Shown here: piece by piece, positions 1 through 12,492 of the stretch
How the letters are laid out: each line of letters starts with the position of its first letter
Position numbering within the stretch: position 1 is the first letter of the stretch
Assembly: GCA_902728285.1 (NCBI GenBank)
Contig: CACVBU010000593.1
Location: 861,428 to 925,427, forward strand
Direction: 5' to 3'
Source of the DNA: Clytia hemisphaerica
Lineage: Eukaryota; Cnidaria; Hydrozoa; Leptothecata; Clytiidae
DNA length: 64,000 nucleotides
The notes under the pieces: model-generated
Told to the model about the DNA's origin: nothing
What the model saw: only the letters and a program-made list of their open reading frames with translations
Database searches by the model: none
Made by a program: the position numbers and the translations under genes

Positions 1-1479
1 AAAAGCTTCATAAATATTGACATTGAAAATATATATTCTGGTCTGTAAGGATACACAATCTCCATCAAGAAACTTTGGAAAACAACTCTACATGTCTCTA
101 CAATAACCATGCAAAGTTGTTTTGCATTTGCTAATGCATGTATACTTTACTTTTTGAGGAATTGAGTTAAATAAATGACCTACCCCCACTTAAAAAAATG
201 TTTTTAACAGCTGTGAAATGTGAGAAAACGAAATTGCTCTGTTTCTCGAGATGGCAAAATTTCCGATGACAAGCTCATGTCCCAGTTAGGCATAAAAAAA
301 ATTCACTTTTGCCTGTGGGGTTATATACACAGATCTGTAAAGCCCGAAGGGCTAGATAGGCAACTTTAGGATTTCTCCAGTAAAAAAAAAACTTTTTAAA
401 TTTCGTGCTGATGGATAGGATCTAGCATTTTAATTGATTTTGGAATGAGATCAAAAAAGTAGGCGGCAAACGCTATTTTTTTTTTTACTTTTTCGCGAAA
501 GTAAATGAAAATTCTTAACAGGGCCATTCTCAAAAAAAAAATGGAAATCTATTAAACCTCAAAATCGTAACAAATATCAAATTTTCAGCATATTATTATC
601 CTTTATTGCCTTTTTAAAGTCGAAGAGCAACCGTCTTTAGCGGATTTAAGGAATATTTTTCACTTTTAAGGCAATTTTTATTCGAAAATTCTCATTTTTA
701 TCCAACAACGATTCGCGAAAGTTTATGCTCGCGAAAATCATTTTTTCCTCAAATTCGCGAAAGTAAATGTCGCAAATTTCGCGATTTTTCGACCTCGCGA
801 AAGTTTCTGCTCACGAAAGTTTCTGCTCGCAAAAGTTTGTACGCCTAAAGTAGTGAAAGAATAACAAAATTTGATTGGATGTGTTATGAACTGACATTTG
901 AAGTTGGGAAATTCGAACTCATAGCCCAAACCATCTATTCATTTTGCAATCAGTTTATAAAAGCCGAAATCTTACACGGTTTCTTTTACTAGAACACCAA
1001 ATTTTGGCTGATGCTGGATATGCTTATTTTCTTGGTAATTTCCAACAACATGTCCTAACATGTCCCTTCACACGTTCTTAATTGACTAAAAGTCAAAAAC
1101 CCCTTACGTCAAATTTAGAACTCTAAAAACTGGGAAAATCAAGTCTGTTCACGATCCTTTGCGAATTTTAGAAAATGATGTTCAAAAATGTGTTTTAAAC
1201 TACTTGAAAAATTGAAAATCTTATTGTTTTTAGTCTATTTATTCTGAGCTAAGGCTGGCCATGTTCTTATGATGTTCTTAAAAGTTCGTCTATATTCAGC
1301 CTAAATGTTCTTATAAACTTGGTTCTTATAAAGAAATGTGTAGTATGGATCAAAACTACTGCCATCACCTTATGTTTATCGACGTATGTTTTTTTTGTTC
1401 AAAATAATGTAATATTTTTTAAGCCGCTTATGAAAAGCATTTCCAAGCTGTGTCATTTCTATCGTTTCTTATTTTAAAG
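1..1479. other. Intronic or 5' sequence of the INTS8 locus with repeats
   Basis: No coding exon is recognisable here. The next downstream exon starts at 1480 with an acceptor in mid-phase, so this is most likely intron. It holds a partial copy of a repeat seen again at 52028-52290 (from about 318 to 470, with GCCCGAAGGGCTAGAT near its edge), a stretch at about 485-850 rich in CGCGAAAGT motifs whose reverse complement recurs at 11103-11230, and a copy at about 1100-1343 of the family whose ends read TTCTTATAA...GTGTA. The short open frame at 738-929 on the minus strand lies inside the CGCGAAA repeat and is not a gene. Confidence 0.6.
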
Positions 1480-4400
1480 TTATGAAGATTATTGGCGAAT
1501 CAGTGGAAACACAAGAGACCGCCCAACAACCACCCCCGCCACAACCCATTATGGGTGCACGAGGACCTAATGAAGAAAAAGAAATGTGGTCCAAACAATG
1601 TTTTGTCAGACGGTATGTACCTGATGTCTTTGCGTAGTGTGAATCGCAGACCTCTATAGATGCACTTCCTATAAGAATCTTTTTCGCTAGAGGATGAGCA
1701 GAAACATAGTCTTTACGTGATTCCTTCCTTTTTCACGTACTTTCGATGCAATCAAGTGAAAATAATAATTAAATTATTACTTCCCTTTATTTCGGATACC
1801 TTTCGACAGGCCCGGCTTACCAACCATAAAAGTAGGGGGGCTGAAGGCTCAGCTCAAAATGAGATGAAATCCGCTAGAAATTTGAGAAAAGAGTCTCAAT
1901 TGCTCAAAAGTGGGGAGGCTGAAGTCTCCTCAGTCTCCCTACTTCGGAAAGGGCCTGCTCTATCTTGAACAAAACATCTGTATGCTGGGTTTATTTCCTT
2001 TCTCACCTTGAACAATTAATTATTTAGTCTATCAAGAGTTCGACATAGAGAGAATCAACTGTATTTCCTGTGACTAACCCTTCGAGCATCCTATTTCTTT
2101 TACTGGGGAAAAAATCTTGGGGGGGGTGGCTCGAGCCCCTCCTTATAATCTCAAGATCCTTTGCCAATTATTTTATTCGATGCATACCCAAAGATACTCG
2201 AAGGATTAATTTTGCTTTGTTAACACTGCTTACAGATCATTTTACCACCATGTAATTGCTTCATCTTTCTTTTTTATTCTAGAGAGGACTTTCTCCAACT
2301 ATTAGTCTCATTGACCGTAAGTTTTTGTCACATACATATACAATCTTTTCTTGTTAAACTTGATTTCAGTGTTCAGTTTTCCCTTCTTCATTTATTTGAA
2401 AAATACAACGTAGGGTCATTCCGATAAATTGTCAACCACAATTGAAGTCTTTGCCCGATTGAACCGCCTCTATGGGTGTTTTCAAATGGTGCATGGATCG
2501 CGGTGCTCCTTGCGGTATCCAGTCAATAGTGAAGTGAGAGTGACGTACCCCTTATTCTGGAATGGCCGTGTATCGTCCAATTTATTTGACACCCGAAATT
2601 CACACAACCTCACCTTCTCTACTTACCTTTTTCGCTGTTTTTCGCTTTTTTTTTATTGCAAATGCGCGATAAAAGCAACCTCGATCAACGTAACAACCTC
2701 ACAAGCTCGGTATTAGCGACCTTAAACATCTTGGACGGCGACGACTTGAATGAGGACGTGAAGTAAATCTTAAAATCAAATGGCAAATTTTATCCGATTT
2801 TTACCACATGAACAAATTTTAAAAGCAGGAAAGTCTTTGTAAAATACAACGTTATAATTCTCGAGGGGTTCATATCATTTAAAACTATTGTACTCTTCCT
2901 TGAGCGTCTTCGTCCTGAAGACGACGTCAAAACAGAAATTTCAAGTTGTCTTGAGATTCGAAAACTTCCATTAATTACCCTATTAAAATTAACTATTCTC
3001 ATGAGAAAATTGATATGAAGAGAAAAGAATCTAGCTGCGATCCAGATATCAATCCCAAAGGATTTTCTTTTTGTTCATTCCCACTTCACTCTTTCAAAGT
3101 TGCCGTTCTAGTTGCTTAAGGTCCCTATTTACTCGAACTCGGGCAATATCTCATACTTGTCACCTTTTTTTCAGGACGACAGTACGCTCTCGCTGATGCT
3201 GTCGTGCATTGCTTCTTTACTCGATATGACTCAGGTAATATTATCGAGTTTGGCTTTAGAATTATCCTTTAATCGCAGTTGTATACACTTAGAGGGAACT
3301 GATCATAAATATATCCTGCATCACAGATATTGTATTCTTTAACACACTAGATAGGCTGACTGGTTACAGATTTCCCGTGGAAGTGTGTCCAGTTTTGAAG
3401 TCGACTGGTCCACCATGTTGATTTCTAATTTACCTTAGATTTTCGAACGTTCGAATTTCAAAACATTCGAATCGAGCTTTTGACACCCAAAACTAAAAAC
3501 AAGATGGCGGACTAGTCAGCTCTGAACCTGGACACGCTTTTTATATACGAGAAGCCCGATCCAGTCAAGTGGTTAGAGATCAGTGCCCTGATATATTGGT
3601 ATCTGGATTTTTTTAAGTGGTACCTCGCAAAGAGATATTGCAGTGTTAAAAATTTGCCCAACGTCCAACAGCGTCACATCATAAGTATTCAAGGAAAAGT
3701 AGATCTATCTAATGCTCTTGATGCATTTACCACCGCTATTGAGTAGTGCTACCATTATTGTACCACTTTCAAAAAAATCTTATCAAAAACATTGGTTGGC
3801 AAGGATCGCGAAACTCTTTCCGAGTTTATATAAAGCTCAGTGGAATATGCATAGAAAGTTTTTTTACTCGCAGGTTATTTTAGTGGTATCTTAAATAAAC
3901 GAACCAAGCTAAAAGCCAAACAAAACACCGCATGCGAATCTCTGTGGTTGAGCATGAACTATGTTGAGCGTTCTAACCAATGAAGTATAAGCCCGAAGGG
4001 CCAGAAGCGAAACCCCTTGGTAGGGTTTGAAGCCTCTAAATCCTACCAAAGTTGCGCGGCCTTGGGTGGCCCGTTTGGTTTTTATACAAGTTCCGGATTG
4101 AAAGTAAAATTCTCCGCTAGATTTCAAAGAATATTCTACTGGAAAACAAGCTAAACTAGTGTATTTTGAAAGACTTTCGTTATCTTCTTTCTTAGCCTGA
4201 TAGTGGAGTAGTGTTCAAAGATACTTACACACCATTTTGGCCAACCAACAATGATAAGTATGTGACAACCTACAATCACAAACATAATATTTGGCACGAA
4301 AGGGAAAAAATTTCCAATACGACTTTGAATATAGCCTGGAAGCCACTTAACCGCTCCCAAATCGAAACAAAGTGGAAGTACTGAAATTGCAATTCTTGCC

Positions 4401-7400
4401 CAAGCTTTAAATTCTGAGAAACGTTAAAATACCCAAAATTGTCAATGTATTTCAGCGCTGATTGTAGTTAATCGTCTCTTCATTTTTCTGGGTAGTTACA
4501 TTCAAACAAATAAGTTCAGATCCGAGCACTCACTAAATGTCTTCATTATTTTTCCTTGCCCATTTGAGTAAATTAAACTCGCAAGAGAGCTTTCAATATT
4601 ACCACAAATTGGCTGCACACATCCCCTCTGATATGTTTTGATATGGGGGATGCGTATCATGTATAAAATTCCCGTCTAAAAGTTACCCCCGTCTTTGTGC
4701 TTTTTAAACTTGATTAGCTTGATAAGTAAGTTTTATATTTAAAATTGGATTGTTAAACCTTACAAAGAAAATTGTAATAGGTTACCTTTAGTTTGGAGTA
4801 ACCCTCAGACGGAAATTTTATACACGATTAGCATCTCCTATAAGTTTCTTGCCTATATCAAAACATATCAAAGGTAATGCACGCAAAATAAAAAACTACA
4901 CGTTTATATTTATAAGAACCAGTAAATTTTGGCTTAGGCTAGGCTGTTCTTAATGTTTTGAAATTTTGAGGTTTAAGTGTTCGCTTACGATGTTCTTAAT
5001 AAGCTTAGTTTCTTTACTTATAAACTTAAAATGGGTTTAAAATCTGCTAAATTCAGTACTTTCTGAGATCTGAGGCACAGATTGTTCTTAATTCGTTCTC
5101 AGGTTTTGCCAATTTTCTGTCCCGTGTTCTTATGAAATTCTTCTTATAAAAAGAAAAGCGTGTATAGCAATTCTAATCCGTTATACCGGGTGCGTCACAA
5201 AAAGGTTTCTCTCTTTAGAATCTCTTTTTCTATGGAAAGAAGAAAGATAAACTTAAATTTTGATGGGTCATTTATTGAATAAAAAAGTTACTTTCTGAAA
5301 TTGCCCGAAAACGTTAAACAGAAGTATAATTACATGATGCATCAGTATTTTCGTTTCAGTCATTAAAAATGATGCTGTCTAAATTTAGAATTAGCTGTCT
5401 AAATGACCTTTCGTTATATAAAGGAAGGTTAAATTTCAATAAAAGGAAGAAAATGTGTCGAATAAAGCCAAAAAATCTAGTAAAATTCATACAAAAATAC
5501 ATCAAATATGGGTTTCGAGGTGCACCCAGCCTTACATAGACTTTATCCAGTCTAGAACCATAAATCTGATGAAAATTTCGGTAAAAGTAAATTAAAATGA
5601 TATTGATGAAGATTTTAAACCCTTTCGAACCCATAAGTTTCAAAATTTATGTGTTTAAATACTGAGGAATGCTCTTAATCATGTAAAGCCTATTACGATT
5701 GCCAACTTTAAAATAAAATTTGATAGGTCGATTTTTAACGTTTTCAGGCACTTTCTGAAAGTAACTTTTTTATTCAATTGAGCATAACTTTTGATCTAAT
5801 GAATCGAATTTAATAAATGACCCATCAAAATTTAAGTTTATCTTTCTTCTTTCTAATGGAATAGGAATGGTTCTTTTAAAACTTTTAGATTTCGAGAAAA
5901 TCAGTTTTAAAGAGAGAAACTTTTTTGTGGCGCAACTGGTATATTTGTCCAAGAATGTCCAATTTGTAAAATTTGCCCTCATTTTTTCGTTATAGTCACG
6001 TTCGTTTGGAAAGAGATGACGTATTATCCGTATTACATCCATTATGCCAGTATTGTATACAACGTAATGGGCGTAACATCACTTGGTTACGTACAATCGC
6101 TGATGTGTACCTACGTAAGTCCTTATGGGATTTCCAGGTTGACAATATTTACTTAAAATCTGCTTAAAATCAGTATTAGTTCACTCCCATTCATACTTTC
6201 TACCTTCATGTTTGGGGCAAGCTTGGATTTTGCTGAACCCTGACCAAAGTGGTCTTGAATCTTTCAATTCCTTGATTTTGGGCTTCACCCTTTTAACTCA
6301 GCGATACTTGCTCTGCACTGCAAATTAGCAGTTTAGCATTAACTTTGCCTCACTCAACCATCAACAAAGCTTCATCAGCAAAATATGATAAAGGGGGATA
6401 AGGGGGGGGGTCTTGACCCCTCTAAAAAGGTATTTTTTGTAGATTTTTTCTAGTGGCTTGTCTTTATAGAGGTTGATGTCTTTATAAGTTACGTAACTTC
6501 GCCACTATGGAAGCAAAATTTCGATTTGCGTAAAAGGATCGCCTCTACATATTCGAACGTTTCCTTCCATCCATGAAAAAAAACAACAACATGAAAAACC
6601 TATTTAGTATAAAAAACTAAAACTGAAAGAATTTACTTTGTGTTCAGTGGCTGGAGATTATTGTGAAGCCATGAAATGTTATTTGGAACTGGGCTCGATT
6701 ACCTCATCGTTTTTCAGTCGACCTGTCGATGGAAAAGTTTGGGATGACAAGGTAAATTTCACTTTAATGTTTCCCGTATAAAGTATTTTCTATTTTAGTC
6801 GTTTCTACTTAGAAACATTTATTCAACCTTTAGCACTGAAATAATATCACTTGTAATACATTTACTATCATCTCTATAGATTTATCGAAGCATGATCAAA
6901 TGCTGCAAAAAAGAAAAGGCTTTTTCACAGGTATGTTTTGTCTACAGATAACAGTGCTCGCATTCAAATTTATCCATCATTTGGGAAAGTAGAAGTCCTT
7001 TTACAGAGCTTATAAACACCAATTTTACCTACTGGTTGATTGAATTTTCCAAGTAAGCTAGCTGACCTTAGAAGTATGTCTCATAACAATTTTCTCTAAA
7101 GAGAGATTTTATGGTATTTAATGAGCCCCCCCCCCCAGCCGACCTTCAATCACGCATTTTTCTTCTCCAAATGCATGCATTCACGCAATGTTTTTCGCGA
7201 TTCGTGCAATATTTTTTTATTTTCACGCATTCACGCAAGTGAAAAAGTCCATTCATGCATTCACGTAAACCGCTGGTAGAGCCCTTTTAATAACATTGAT
7301 AAGGCACCCTCTATTGAAAAACAGTAGCACTTCAAACCACAGTTAGTATTAGAAGCTACTGTTGGTTAGAGGATGTTGGCACTCGCATTATAAGTAATTC

Positions 7401-10400
7401 ATGTTGTTATCATAGGCAATGGTTTTAAGTCAATTCGTGGAACCAGTGGATTATGACAACGCCTTTGATGCTATACGTCAACGGACAACGTAAGTTGTTT
7501 TGATTCGCCTCGAATGATTTCTTCTCAAATTGTTAATGAAATAATCACCAAGCTATCAAAAATACACACGAATCTGATTTGTCGAGAAGGACTTCAAGGA
7601 GTGAAATTGATCGTCAATTCAGAATGTGTACCCACTGATCTTTTTATATATTCTGGACCAAGTTTCTCTATCCCGTCCAAGCTAAATCTTCGATCGGAGT
7701 TTTTTGTTGAAAATTACCCTAATGGTAGAACTACTCAATAGCGGTGTAAATGCTTCGAGACCTACTTTTCATCGAATACTTTAGATGATGCAGCCACTGA
7801 CCTTTATATACCCTGGACAAAGCTTCTCAATCCCAGCCAAGCAAAATCTTTGATCGGAGCTTTTTGAAAATTGGTACCCTAATGTCGGCACTACTCGATA
7901 GCGGTGTAAATGCATCGAGAGCGCTAGGTCTACTTTTCCTCAAATTCTTTTGTTGATGTAGCGGCGTTAGACGTTAATTTTTAACATTGCAATGGCTTCT
8001 CCTTGGGTACCAATTCTAAAAAAACTCCAATCAAAGATGGCAGATATTGTTTGGTCCAGGGTTATATAGAGGTCAGTAGATGCAGCGCCGTTTGACGTTA
8101 AGTTTTAACACTGCAACGGCTTCTTAATGGGTACCACTTTCTGATCATAGATGGTGGATATAGGTCGGTCCAGGGATATACAAAGGTTGGTGTGTGTATC
8201 CCTCCGATGTTTCGTCACTTAAAAACAGCTAATTAGTCTCAAGTGATGAATCGTCCTCAGGACTCCGACAAATTACGATTTTCTACTTGTTACTCGGTGA
8301 TAAATTGTTAAAATTGTAGTCTAATTTCACTAACAGTGTCCTCGTCGTGTCGGTAGAGATGTAGAGATAGTTTCTTTTATTCTCTAACAACATAATTGTT
8401 TAGTATAGATTTTTACCGGGTGGTTGGTCTCTCGAATAAAACTAGGTTAGCCTAAACCACTGGTCTTCCCGTAAATCAGATAAAGATATGCATGTCTGTA
8501 TGAATTGTTAATTTGTATCAGACTCAAGAACAGTAGATCTTTTAACAAGTAACAAGTAACAAAATCTTAGGCTACAGGGGTGTGTTGTATGAAAGTATTC
8601 TACTTTATTTTCAGTGATGACGCTACAGATTGTTTTTACGATTGTTTGTGGGATGTCAACATTCTTGAATATCTTATCTGTATCTTTTTCATTGTCACAC
8701 TGTGTTTTTTTGCCAAAGCAAAAGGTTATCTATCTACCCTTTTAAGGAGGGTTGATTGACTGAAGCTTTTGGAATCAGCCCGCAGTTTTGATCTGCAAAA
8801 TTGAGGATGGTAAAAGTGCTCAGTCAGTCAGTCAGTATCATGTCATAAAATTTTCGCGAAACAGGCCTTTAGTAAAACTTTTTTGTCTTTCGCGATTTTT
8901 GATTAATGAAATATTTTGTTTGAATTAATTTCGGGAATCGTGAGGATAGGGTAAAAATTTTCCCTTCTTTTCCTAATGAAGTTGATACATGGTGAAAGTA
9001 TTTGTTTTGACGATTGTTAAAGCCAGTATGAGTCTGTTTGCTCATTCTGCAAAAACATTCCACAGCTCCATTATAAAACGCAGACAATTCATTCAAATTC
9101 TTATTCGACACTTTGTAGTGTCATTAAAATGGTTATATTAAAGTGAAGACATTGAAGTGTTGAGTCGAACAAATAAGTTACGTCACGCGCTATCTTTTGT
9201 TTTGATGATTGGTTGAATAACTGCAATTTTTATGCAAGCTCAGCGTTTTTGAAGCAGCGATTTAGACCTCGGAAAACATAATGTCAATCTAGCTTTAAAG
9301 TTACTTGCTATAAACACTACAGGAAAAAAGAGTACTTGAACATTTTTGAAAAGTGACTTTGAAAGAAAAAAGAAAATTTCGCGAATTTGACGTACTTAGT
9401 CATCCATAGTTTTTTCTGATTTTTTGCAGAAAGATGCGTATTCGCAATGCTCAAAACAATGCCGAGTTCGATTTTTTGAGAAAAATTTTTTTCCGGCCGA
9501 AAATGCTGGAAATATACCAGAAATTACCGTTTTGCAGATTTTAATTGGACTTTAACTTACTTTAATCGTAGAAATTTTAGCGAGACAAATTTTAGCGTAT
9601 ATCAGCGAGTCAGGAAAATCTTGATTTTTTTTCGATTTATTTTAGCGAATCACGATTTCAAAAACTTTCGCGTGGATAAATTTTAGCGAATACTCGTGTA
9701 TTACACTATTGATTGAATTCGTTTTCTAGCATTTCTTTGCACTAAAACCCTTCCTATTGATAAAAATGTATCAAGGCAATATATCCAGAAATTTCGTGCG
9801 GATAAACTTTAGCGATCTGTCGATTCGGCGTGTTTTAGCGAGATTTATTTTAGCGAAAATAGGGAAGACTCGCTAAAACGCTAAAATTATTCTCGCTAAA
9901 ATTTCTACGATTAAAGTAATAATTCTTTGTTTTTTTTCACACAAAAACATTATTAATAACAATGCCCACCATCAAGCATGATTCGATTATCAATAAAACT
10001 GATTTTTGCAACCGGGACTTTCCATTTCTTTTTTCTCTGCTCCCCTCCCCTCTCCCCCATCAACAATCAATGATGAAATTTAATGCGTTATGCATTTTTG
10101 CGAAACGCTATGTTTTCTGACTGATTATTTTCATTTTTCTCTTTATTGCTATCTAACTTTCATTATCAGGTAGGTCCATTCAGCATGTAGCTTGTTTTAC
10201 GCGAAGATCGCGAAAATTTCTGACATTAAAGTAGACAAATCAAAAACTCTATCCCGTCACAGAAAAATAGAGATACATTAATAACTAATAACAGAATGTT
10301 AGTTCAAGTTTCGTTATTTTTATTTTTCGTTAATTTGATATTTTAATTTTATTTTAGGCGCATAATAAATGTACAAGTTTGAATCTACCTATATTCATAT

Positions 10401-11660
10401 ATTTTTGTTTTTTCTGACAATAATTCGGCTACTGAAAACTGCTCACTTTTTCTTAACATTTTCTTCCCATAAAGATACTCACGAAAAACGTGGTGAAATC
10501 GACAAACGAAAACTAGCGGTAAGTCATCGTATTCTTATTAATTCTTGGATAATTTATGAACAGAGAGAACCGTTTCATACTAAAGGGGCGAGATTTAGAT
10601 TTGAAGAGTTTATGGCCCCGGGGGGGGGGGGGGGGGGTACTAGGGTAAAATGGGTTACGGGAATGCGCCTGGTCAGGGTACCTTTTTTAGCCTCCACGAG
10701 TCCCAGGTAGGGTCGCAAAAACACCAAAATAGGAAAATCAGTCCCTCGTAGGGTGCCTTTTTTGGAAAATTTTGGGGACAAGTCGAAAATTTGAGAAAAT
10801 TTGAGAAAATTTTGGAATTTCAGTCCCATTCAGGGTCACTTTTTTCGCAGTTTTTCGGCAAAATTTTTGAAAAAACGAGCCCCACGTATGATCCATTTTT
10901 CGAACCTCAGCGGAGCACCCCCGTTGGTCGGCAAGGGTAGTACACCCCCGGGTTGTTATGGGAATGCTCCTCAATAAAACTGTAAACGGGTTGCAAAGAA
11001 ATTTTTGTCAGGGGGTTTGCAAAGCATTTGTAAATTATTTTTCTGAATGGGTGACACTTTTATACTTTAATTTATTTTCCTTTTATGATGTGAACATATA
11101 CTTGGGCGTACAAACTTTCGCGAACAGAAACTTTCGTGATTTTCGCGAATCTTGGCCTTTTTCGCGAAATTAAATGTCTTTGAAGATTCTTAACAGGGCA
11201 ATTCGCGAAAGTTCGCGACAGACTTCTCAGTGATTTCCAAAAAAAAAAACAGTGGGATCTCTCGCGGACCTTTCACGTTGTAAAGAGCTCAGAATTTTAG
11301 CTCCGCAATTTTAAAGTGGAATGTCCTGATACAGACTCGTCAGTTGACAAAACTACTTGGGGAATCACGTTTTCTCATTTATAAGAACAGGTACCTTAAC
11401 ATCTCAAACTATCTGTTTATCTCTTTAAGTTAATGGAACCGAAGGTTTTTATCAAAAGGTTTAGAGACAGAACCCTTATAAAGTGATGGGTCAAGGCATT
11501 ACTCCAGACAATATTATATTTTTATTTATTTCTCACCCAGGTTCAAATTATTGGACAACCGGAACTGAATACTAAATGTAATACGGAAACCCTCCAACAA
11601 GCACAATGTATACGGAAAACACGTTTCCTACGGTCGTTGACACGTGATTACTGGAGATGA
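1480..11660 (+). CDS. INTS8: Integrator complex subunit 8, C-terminal part (13 exons or exon candidates)
   Basis: INTS8 is a helical-repeat subunit of the Integrator complex, which cleaves nascent snRNA and promoter-proximal transcripts in the nucleus and recruits PP2A. Exons read at 1480-1612, 2285-2316, 2370-2409, 2676-2757, 3175-3234, 3618-3742, 5996-6114, 6648-6751, 6880-6930, 7416-7489, 8615-8679, 10475-10518 and 11541-11660. From 2676 onward all phases join cleanly through GT-AG introns. The last seven exons match the end of animal INTS8 in order: WLRTIADVYL, GDYCEAMKCYLELG, SMIKCCKK, LWDVNILEYLI, KRGEIDKR and IGQPELN, then a stop at 11658. The 5' part lies outside the window. The joins among 2283, 2409 and 2676 are uncertain: a start at 2283 would give a more INTS8-like frame (REDFLQLLVSL) but leaves the next exons out of phase. 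Introns carry several MITEs. The gene converges on the minus-strand gene ending at 12493. Confidence 0.9.
1643..1700 (+). repeat. 3' fragment of tRNA-derived SINE family
   Basis: The segment with AGACCTCTATAGATGCACTT and, further on, CGCTAGAGGATGAGCAGA matches the 3' part of the tRNA-headed repeat at 57032-57308. No tRNA-like head is present, so this is a truncated copy in an INTS8 intron. Confidence 0.5.
4897..5163. repeat. MITE, TATAAGAAC family (copy in INTS8 intron)
   Basis: The ends read ACACGTTTATATTTATAAGAAC on the left (the core being TTATAAGAAC) and GTTCTTATAAAA...GCGTGTA on the right, in inverted orientation. The interior has many TGTTCTTA motifs. The same arrangement is seen at 52678-52933, where a TA target-site duplication can be proven. 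Confidence 0.55.
5184..5941. mobile_element. MITE with TA target-site duplication
   Basis: Inverted ends: TACCGGGTGCGTCACAAAAA on the left against the complement of TTTTTTGTGGCGCAACTGGTA on the right, followed inward by a shared TTTCTCTCTTTA. A second inner inverted pair (CAAAATTTAAGTTTATCTTT at about 5830 against its complement at about 5245) lengthens the hairpin. A TA dinucleotide flanks each end, as for Tc1/mariner-type elements. There is no transposase. Confidence 0.7.
7128..7280. repeat. Dispersed repeat rich in CACGCA
   Basis: The run from GACCTTCAATCACGCATTTT through to CATTCACGTAAACCGCT recurs at about 42970-43115 (GGACCTTCAATTCACGCAAT to GCAAACCGCTAGG). Two divergent copies of one family, both intronic. 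Confidence 0.55.
8680..10474. other. INTS8 intron with MITE and microsatellite
   Basis: A 1.8-kb intron in phase 1. It contains a short TCAG microsatellite at about 8821-8836 and the MITE at 9560-9916. The open frame at 8869-9111 (minus) shows nothing recognisable. Confidence 0.55.
9560..9916. mobile_element. MITE with CTTTAATCGTAGAAATTTTA ends
   Basis: Both ends carry CTTTAATCGTAGAAATTTTA in inverted orientation, and the interior is full of TTTTAGCGA and TCGCTAAAA motifs. TA flanks both sides. A second copy, reversed relative to this one, sits in the last intron of the decarboxylase gene at 60748-61101; the interiors share a stretch with CCTTCCTATTGA and its complement. Non-autonomous. Confidence 0.75.
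10575..10975. repeat. Repeat with 18-base G run, related to 31385-31625
   Basis: 18 G residues at 10620-10637 are followed by TACTAGGG. The right side, read on the complement, has GGGTGTACTACCCTTGCC followed by a GGGGGTGCTCCGCTGA motif. The same pair of motifs appears at about 31580-31620. Open frames here on both strands are repeat translations. Confidence 0.5.
11103..11230. repeat. CGCGAAA-type repeat, second copy
   Basis: GGGCGTACAAACTTTCGCGA followed by ACAGAAACTTTCGTGA is the complement of sequence at about 780-845, and GATTCTTAACAGGGC also occurs at about 510. A dispersed family; here it lies in the last INTS8 intron. Confidence 0.5.
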
Positions 11661-12492
11661 AGAGTGTGCATACGTTTGGTTTGTTTGAAGCAACCAATGG
11701 AAGGTGCAAACCGTTAAGAATGGAGGTATTCGCCGTAAACATTATCCCAAGGCGGTGTTCTTTGATTAAAGGGCTTTCATCATTTTGTATGACCACGCCC
11801 TAAATGCGTAACCAAAGGCTTGATTTTATCTTGAAGACAAGCCACCCTTAAATGGCAAGGCGTTGAACAAATCATTGAAATGGACAATAAAAACACACAA
11901 TGACGCTATATAGCAACTTGTTTGTGCAGTTGATGATTCGAAATCTATTGCTGGGGTGTGTCTGGGGTGTGTCGATGCAATAATTACATGATTTTTAATT
12001 CTTAAATAAATTGATAAAATTGATAAAGACATACAATAAGCTTTTAGATATCATTAGAAATAACTTTGTGCAGTACTTATCAAGAGATTAATGAGATCTT
12101 TGATTTTTGAGATAATATATCTTGAGAATACCATGCTATATATTGTTTGGTCTTTACATAATTTGGAGATGTCATTTCAGAAGCAAGAAAAAGCTAGTAT
12201 TTGTAAAGAAGGGCTAGATAAATGCATTATTTTGTAGCAGGGCTGGCTAAGGACTTAAAGTTTTACATAGTGTCCCCGTTTCATATCAGACACATGTTCC
12301 ATATCAGGACAGTGTCTGCCCATTGTCATATTGTGCTGATATAAGCAAAAAATGTTTTTATTTTTATCTTGCTCCACATTCGTGTCAATACAATGTGAAA
12401 TGAATTAAAATTGATGAGTAATCAAACGATATCACTCTTATTTAAAAATCTATTAGTGATCCCTTTTGGTGTTTCAGATTTCTTCGGGTGCT
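11661..12492. other. Convergent intergenic region
   Basis: This lies between the INTS8 stop and the stop of the minus-strand gene. AATAAA occurs at about 11885 and 12004 and could serve INTS8 polyadenylation. No coding signal or clear repeat seen. Confidence 0.4.

Larger units (their letters stand above)
3743..5995. other. INTS8 intron with at least two repeats
   Basis: A 2.25-kb intron between two phase-compatible exons. It contains a GCCCGAAGGGCC-bearing repeat fragment at about 3985-4085, a repeat of the TATAAGAAC family at about 4897-5163 and the TA-flanked MITE at 5184-5941. Open frames on the minus strand at 5356-5643 and 5770-6042 fall inside the MITE and show no protein-like conservation. 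Confidence 0.6.
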
